Below are positions 20,898-23,681 of a DNA stretch of 23,681 bases, piece after piece (the first letter of the stretch is position 1; every line of letters begins with the position of its first letter). The stretch is from NCBI GenBank assembly GCA_964641775.1, contig CAZXLK010000012.1:1-23681 (forward strand), read 5' to 3'. The notes beneath the pieces are model-generated. The model saw only the letters and a list, made by a program, of their open reading frames with translations, did no database searches and was not told where the DNA came from. The stretch is from CAIPFQ01 sp964641775. Lineage in GTDB: Bacteria > Chlamydiota > Chlamydiia > Chlamydiales > SM23-39. A program made the translations under genes and the position numbers.

Positions 20898-22358
20898 CTT
20901 GAGGTAACTGCAGTATGCCGATGCATCGATGTTTTTTCCTGTCGCATGTTTGGCAAGCTCTTCGGAGGTATAGGTCTTTCCCAAAGAATGGATGTTTTTT
21001 CTCAGCCAATCTTTAAGAGCGGTAAACTCCCCTTTTTCGACTTCTTTTTCCCAGTTGGGATGGTGTTTATGAAAGGCAGAAAAAAATTGGGCAGCAAAGA
21101 GATTTCCAAGAGCGTAAGTGGGAAAATAGCCAAAATCGCCCAGAGACCAATGGATATCCTGCAAACATCCTTCGGTATCCGTTTTAGGAGTGAGGCCAAA
21201 AAACTCTTTCATTTTCCCATTCCAAGCATCGGGAAGATCTGAGACGGCAAGTTTTCCGCTGATGAGCATCTTTTCAATTTCAAAGCGAAGAATCACATGA
21301 AGACAATAGGTGACTTCATCTGCTTCCACTCGAATGAAAGAGGGCTTTACTTGATGAATCCCCCGGTAAAAATGGTCCAGGGAGGTATTTTTCAAAAAAG
21401 AGAGTTCTTTTTGCAGGATCGGATAAAAGAATTTCCAAAAGGGTAGGCTGCGGCCAATGATTGTCTCCCAAAGCCTTGACTGGCTTTCATGAATGCTCAA
21501 AGAGACGTATTCACCCAGAGGAGATCCCCAATGTTCTGCAGGAAGACCCATTTCATAAAGTGCATGGCCAGCTTCATGAAGGACAGATAAAATATTGCTC
21601 ATGAATGCATTGGGAATAAGTCTTGTTGTAATTCTGCTATCATAGGGATGGAGAGCTAAAGAAAACGGATGGGATGATACATCTAATCGGATGCATTTTG
21701 GATCCAGGGGAAGTTTTGCCAGAAGAATTTTGCCAATTGCAAACTGCAGATTTTCATCTACATTTTTTTCCAAAAATTCGCTAGGCGGTTTTTTTGCATC
21801 TGAGATTTTTTTTAGAAGATTTTTCAGCTCTTTTTGCAAAGATCCAAAAATGGTGTCCAATTTCCTAGAAGTCATGCAAGGCTCATAGTTCTCAATGAGA
21901 GCATCGTAAGGATGATCGGAAAAGCCCACAATATCTGCTTTTTTTCTATTCATGGAGATGATCTTTTCCAAGAAGGGGGCAAAGAGTTTGAAATTGTTCT
22001 CTTTTTTTGCAGCTGCCCAAACTTGTACGGACTCTGAGGTCAATTGAGAAAAGGCCTTTACAAAGTCTGCGGGGAGTTTCGTAGCTCTTTCGTACTCAAG
22101 CCCCCATTCGCGAACATTGATCTTTTTTTCTTTGTCCAGCCGAGATTTTTTGAGTTTACTAAGAAGACTTTTAAATTTTTTCCCTGCTTTTTCTCTGTGA
22201 ATCAGCTCTGCAATTTCTGAAACTTGCCTACTTCTGGGACCTATTGCGCCCGGCGGCATATAGGTTTCTTGGTCCCAATGCAGTAGCGTCAAAGCCGCTT
22301 CATAGCTATGGATTTTTTTGGATAATTCTAAAAGCTCCTCGTAAGCCGGTTTTTTCAT
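20865..22358 (-). CDS. Carboxypeptidase Taq-type metallopeptidase (M32 family)
   Basis: Zinc carboxypeptidase with broad specificity, probably cytoplasmic peptide turnover. The 497-residue product carries all M32 signatures: HPF (230-232) in DVSSHPFS, DSRITTR (240-246), catalytic HEAGH (261-265), HESQSRLWE (290-298) with the third zinc ligand, and IRVEADE in the C-terminal third. N-terminal LLHWDQETYMPPG is typical. Length matches the family (about 500). The start is the ATGA overlap with the upstream LptF/LptG permease gene; the peptidase has no obvious link to LPS transport, so this may be operon packing. Its 3' end keeps ordinary codon use. Confidence 0.96.
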   Translation of the reverse strand: MKKPAYEELLELSKKIHSYEAALTLLHWDQETYMPPGAIGPRSRQVSEIAELIHREKAGKKFKSLLSKLKKSRLDKEKKINVREWGLEYERATKLPADFVKAFSQLTSESVQVWAAAKKENNFKLFAPFLEKIISMNRKKADIVGFSDHPYDALIENYEPCMTSRKLDTIFGSLQKELKNLLKKISDAKKPPSEFLEKNVDENLQFAIGKILLAKLPLDPKCIRLDVSSHPFSLALHPYDSRITTRLIPNAFMSNILSVLHEAGHALYEMGLPAEHWGSPLGEYVSLSIHESQSRLWETIIGRSLPFWKFFYPILQKELSFLKNTSLDHFYRGIHQVKPSFIRVEADEVTYCLHVILRFEIEKMLISGKLAVSDLPDAWNGKMKEFFGLTPKTDTEGCLQDIHWSLGDFGYFPTYALGNLFAAQFFSAFHKHHPNWEKEVEKGEFTALKDWLRKNIHSLGKTYTSEELAKHATGKNIDASAYCSYLKKKYGEIYQLT

Positions 22359-23251
22359 CTTTTTACCCTAATTAAACAAAACAACATTGGAATCCAAATT
22401 GCAAGTGGGTGTACCACTTGATTTTCCGCTAATATCAGAATAGCATCTAAAAGCGTCATAAGGCTAACAAAAAAAAATAAAGATGAGGCGATATAAACAA
22501 ATGCTTTTGTTCCTCTTCGCATCCTAATAGCTATTGGAAAAAGAAAAAAGCAGAAGACAAAAGGAACTAAAGCCGTAACAATTCTATAGTGCAAAATAGA
22601 AGATTCTGCCCCATTTGTTAAAAAAAGGGCTTGTAGAGAGCGGTTTTCCAAAGGAACCGTCTGATTTAGCATGTCATCTTCATTGATGATTAAGCTAGGA
22701 AGTGAAACCTCATCAAACGACTCTTTTTTCTCCAAGACGCCGTCTACTCGGACAAAATGATCTGCAAAATGGGCAATGGGAGGAACGAGTTTTTTTATGT
22801 GCCAGATTTCATCAAAAGAAATAATCCAAAAAACATCTGTTAAATTTTCCTGGAAAACGATTTCCGAGCCATCAACTAAGCTCACTGACATAATTTTTTG
22901 ATTTGCTGTTTTTACCTGAGGCAAAATCCATTGAAAATTCATGAAAGTTAGAAGAGTAAGAAGGAAAGATAGGAGAAAAAAAGGAGAGAGGATGTTTTTT
23001 GTCGAAAGCCCTGCAATTTGCAATGCAGTGATTTCACCGTGTCCTGCCAAATCAAGAAGCACTCTTAGAGCTGCAAGAAGAAAAGCTAAAGAAAAAAAGA
23101 GGGGAACAAATTTGGCCATTTGCACCTTCGATAGGATTTTCATCCCATTTAAAGAAAAGTCGACGGCAATATATAAAATCACAATGCATAGGAGAAAAAA
23201 AAGAAATGTCCAAAGCAAACGGAAAAATAAATACCGCTGCCAAATCCTCAT
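22355..23251 (-). CDS. LptF/LptG-family LPS export permease (second of a pair)
   Basis: Inner-membrane subunit of the LptB2FG transporter that extracts LPS and passes it to LptC/LptA. The 298-residue product has the family layout: RYLFFRLLWTFLFFLLCIVI (5-24, TM1), helices near 47-67 and 83-105, a periplasmic domain (about 110-215), then three helices (about 222-243, 250-270, 274-294). GHGEITALQIAGLS (71-84) is the cytoplasmic coupling helix between TM2 and TM3 that contacts the LptB ATPase. At 298 residues it is shorter than usual (about 350-370), with a reduced beta-jellyroll. By the usual gene order it is likely LptG, but sequence alone does not settle F versus G. It overlaps both neighbours by 4 bp. 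Confidence 0.85.
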   Translation of the reverse strand: MRIWQRYLFFRLLWTFLFFLLCIVILYIAVDFSLNGMKILSKVQMAKFVPLFFSLAFLLAALRVLLDLAGHGEITALQIAGLSTKNILSPFFLLSFLLTLLTFMNFQWILPQVKTANQKIMSVSLVDGSEIVFQENLTDVFWIISFDEIWHIKKLVPPIAHFADHFVRVDGVLEKKESFDEVSLPSLIINEDDMLNQTVPLENRSLQALFLTNGAESSILHYRIVTALVPFVFCFFLFPIAIRMRRGTKAFVYIASSLFFFVSLMTLLDAILILAENQVVHPLAIWIPMLFCLIRVKR

Positions 23252-23681
23252 GTTTTTCCCTTTGCAATGGCAAAAAGCCTATGAATACTAACTAAAAGTA
23301 TGATCCCATGGGGAATAAGCATGCCAATTAAACAAATAGTAAAATCCTTCTTTATTACTTTCAGCCCTAGATAGGTCATTAAAACAAGTAAAGATAAAAA
23401 AAGGACAATAAATAGACCCTTTTTCGATTGACATCTACCCGATGTGATTCCAAAGGCAGCGCCAAGTAAAGTGAAACTAAATACTGCAATCACAAGACTC
23501 ATACGCCGCAAGATTTCGATTTCAGCTGCGCGCCCCTTTTTTCCCGATTCTTTTGCTCTCATCTGCAGCATCCAGAGGCTCATCGAGCCGGGATCTAAAA
23601 GGGGCCTATGTTTTTTCAAAGCTAAGGACAAGATGGGAGCATCGGTCTCAATCTCTTTCTGATTTTCAATAATGAGAGGAT
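23248..23681 (-). CDS. LptF/LptG-family LPS export permease, C-terminal part (5' end outside window)
   Basis: The frame is open to the window edge, so the gene continues upstream on the minus strand; the codon at 23629-23631 is TTG inside the gene, not a start. The visible end contains the periplasmic domain's exit (LIIENQKEIETDAPILSLAL) and AEIEILRRMSLVIAVFSFTL, FTLLGAAFGITSGR, the conserved helix and loop after the jellyroll domain, then two more hydrophobic helices and a basic tail (AIAKGKT). This is the standard C-terminal half of an LptF/LptG permease, probably LptF given its position before the second permease. The 4-bp overlap indicates coupled synthesis of the two subunits. Confidence 0.85.
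   Translation of the reverse strand, partial: PLIIENQKEIETDAPILSLALKKHRPLLDPGSMSLWMLQMRAKESGKKGRAAEIEILRRMSLVIAVFSFTLLGAAFGITSGRCQSKKGLFIVLFLSLLVLMTYLGLKVIKKDFTICLIGMLIPHGIILLVSIHRLFAIAKGKT

Noticed and set aside
1..23681. Defence system, prophage, transposase, tRNA or rRNA
   Set aside because: Every sizeable coding region is accounted for by housekeeping or the listed unknown genes, and the gaps are too short or wrongly structured for RNA genes I could recognise.

Overview
The window looks like a chromosomal segment from a member of the Chlamydiota outside the Chlamydiaceae (an 'environmental' chlamydia of the Waddlia/Parachlamydia/Simkania kind). The reasons are gene order and content. A malate dehydrogenase, a DadA-like FAD oxidoreductase, a PhnP-like metallo-hydrolase and HflX lie close together, much as I remember them in Chlamydia (around CT375-CT380). 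A conserved unknown gene precedes glgB. Unlike Chlamydiaceae, the segment carries a citrate synthase directly behind mdh. The taxonomic call is inference; no marker such as 16S is present.

Layout, plus strand 1-10082: a 5'-truncated mdh, gltA and pip are joined by 4-bp ATGA overlaps. A polytopic membrane protein and a FAD oxidoreductase follow, also joined by ATGA. Next come two tandem membrane-anchored GT2-like glycosyltransferases, then a short gap and a three-gene unit phnP-like/hflX/sugar-porter transporter. Plus strand 10334-16596: mtaB, an unknown gene, glgB and ligA, all overlapping. Minus strand 18802-16821: miaB followed by a small M50-type membrane metalloprotease. Plus strand 18881-20844: rplM, rpsI, an acyl-CoA thioesterase, and an AT-rich orphan gene with its own strong-looking start signals. 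Minus strand 23681-20865: the end of one LptF/LptG permease, a second LptF/LptG permease, and an M32 carboxypeptidase.

Functionally the window is mostly housekeeping: TCA cycle (mdh, gltA), glycogen branching (glgB), sugar uptake, tRNA A37 methylthiolation (mtaB and miaB), DNA ligation, ribosomal proteins, LPS export and peptide turnover. I see no phage, IS transposase, CRISPR array, tRNA, rRNA or defence system. No gene-free stretch exceeds 300 bases.

The unusual signals are mainly in gene edges and gaps. (1) The last gene of five plus-strand transcription units switches sharply to C-ending codons in its final 115-240 bases, while operon-internal gene ends do not; mtaB, just after one of these boundaries, starts with G-ending codons. 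(2) Two intergenic gaps carry the same hairpin with compensatory base changes in the stem. (3) Two gaps are filled by complex palindromic, MITE-like elements. (4) The tandem glycosyltransferases are diverged paralogues, the second being a fusion of a degenerate GT2 domain to another GT-A-like domain.
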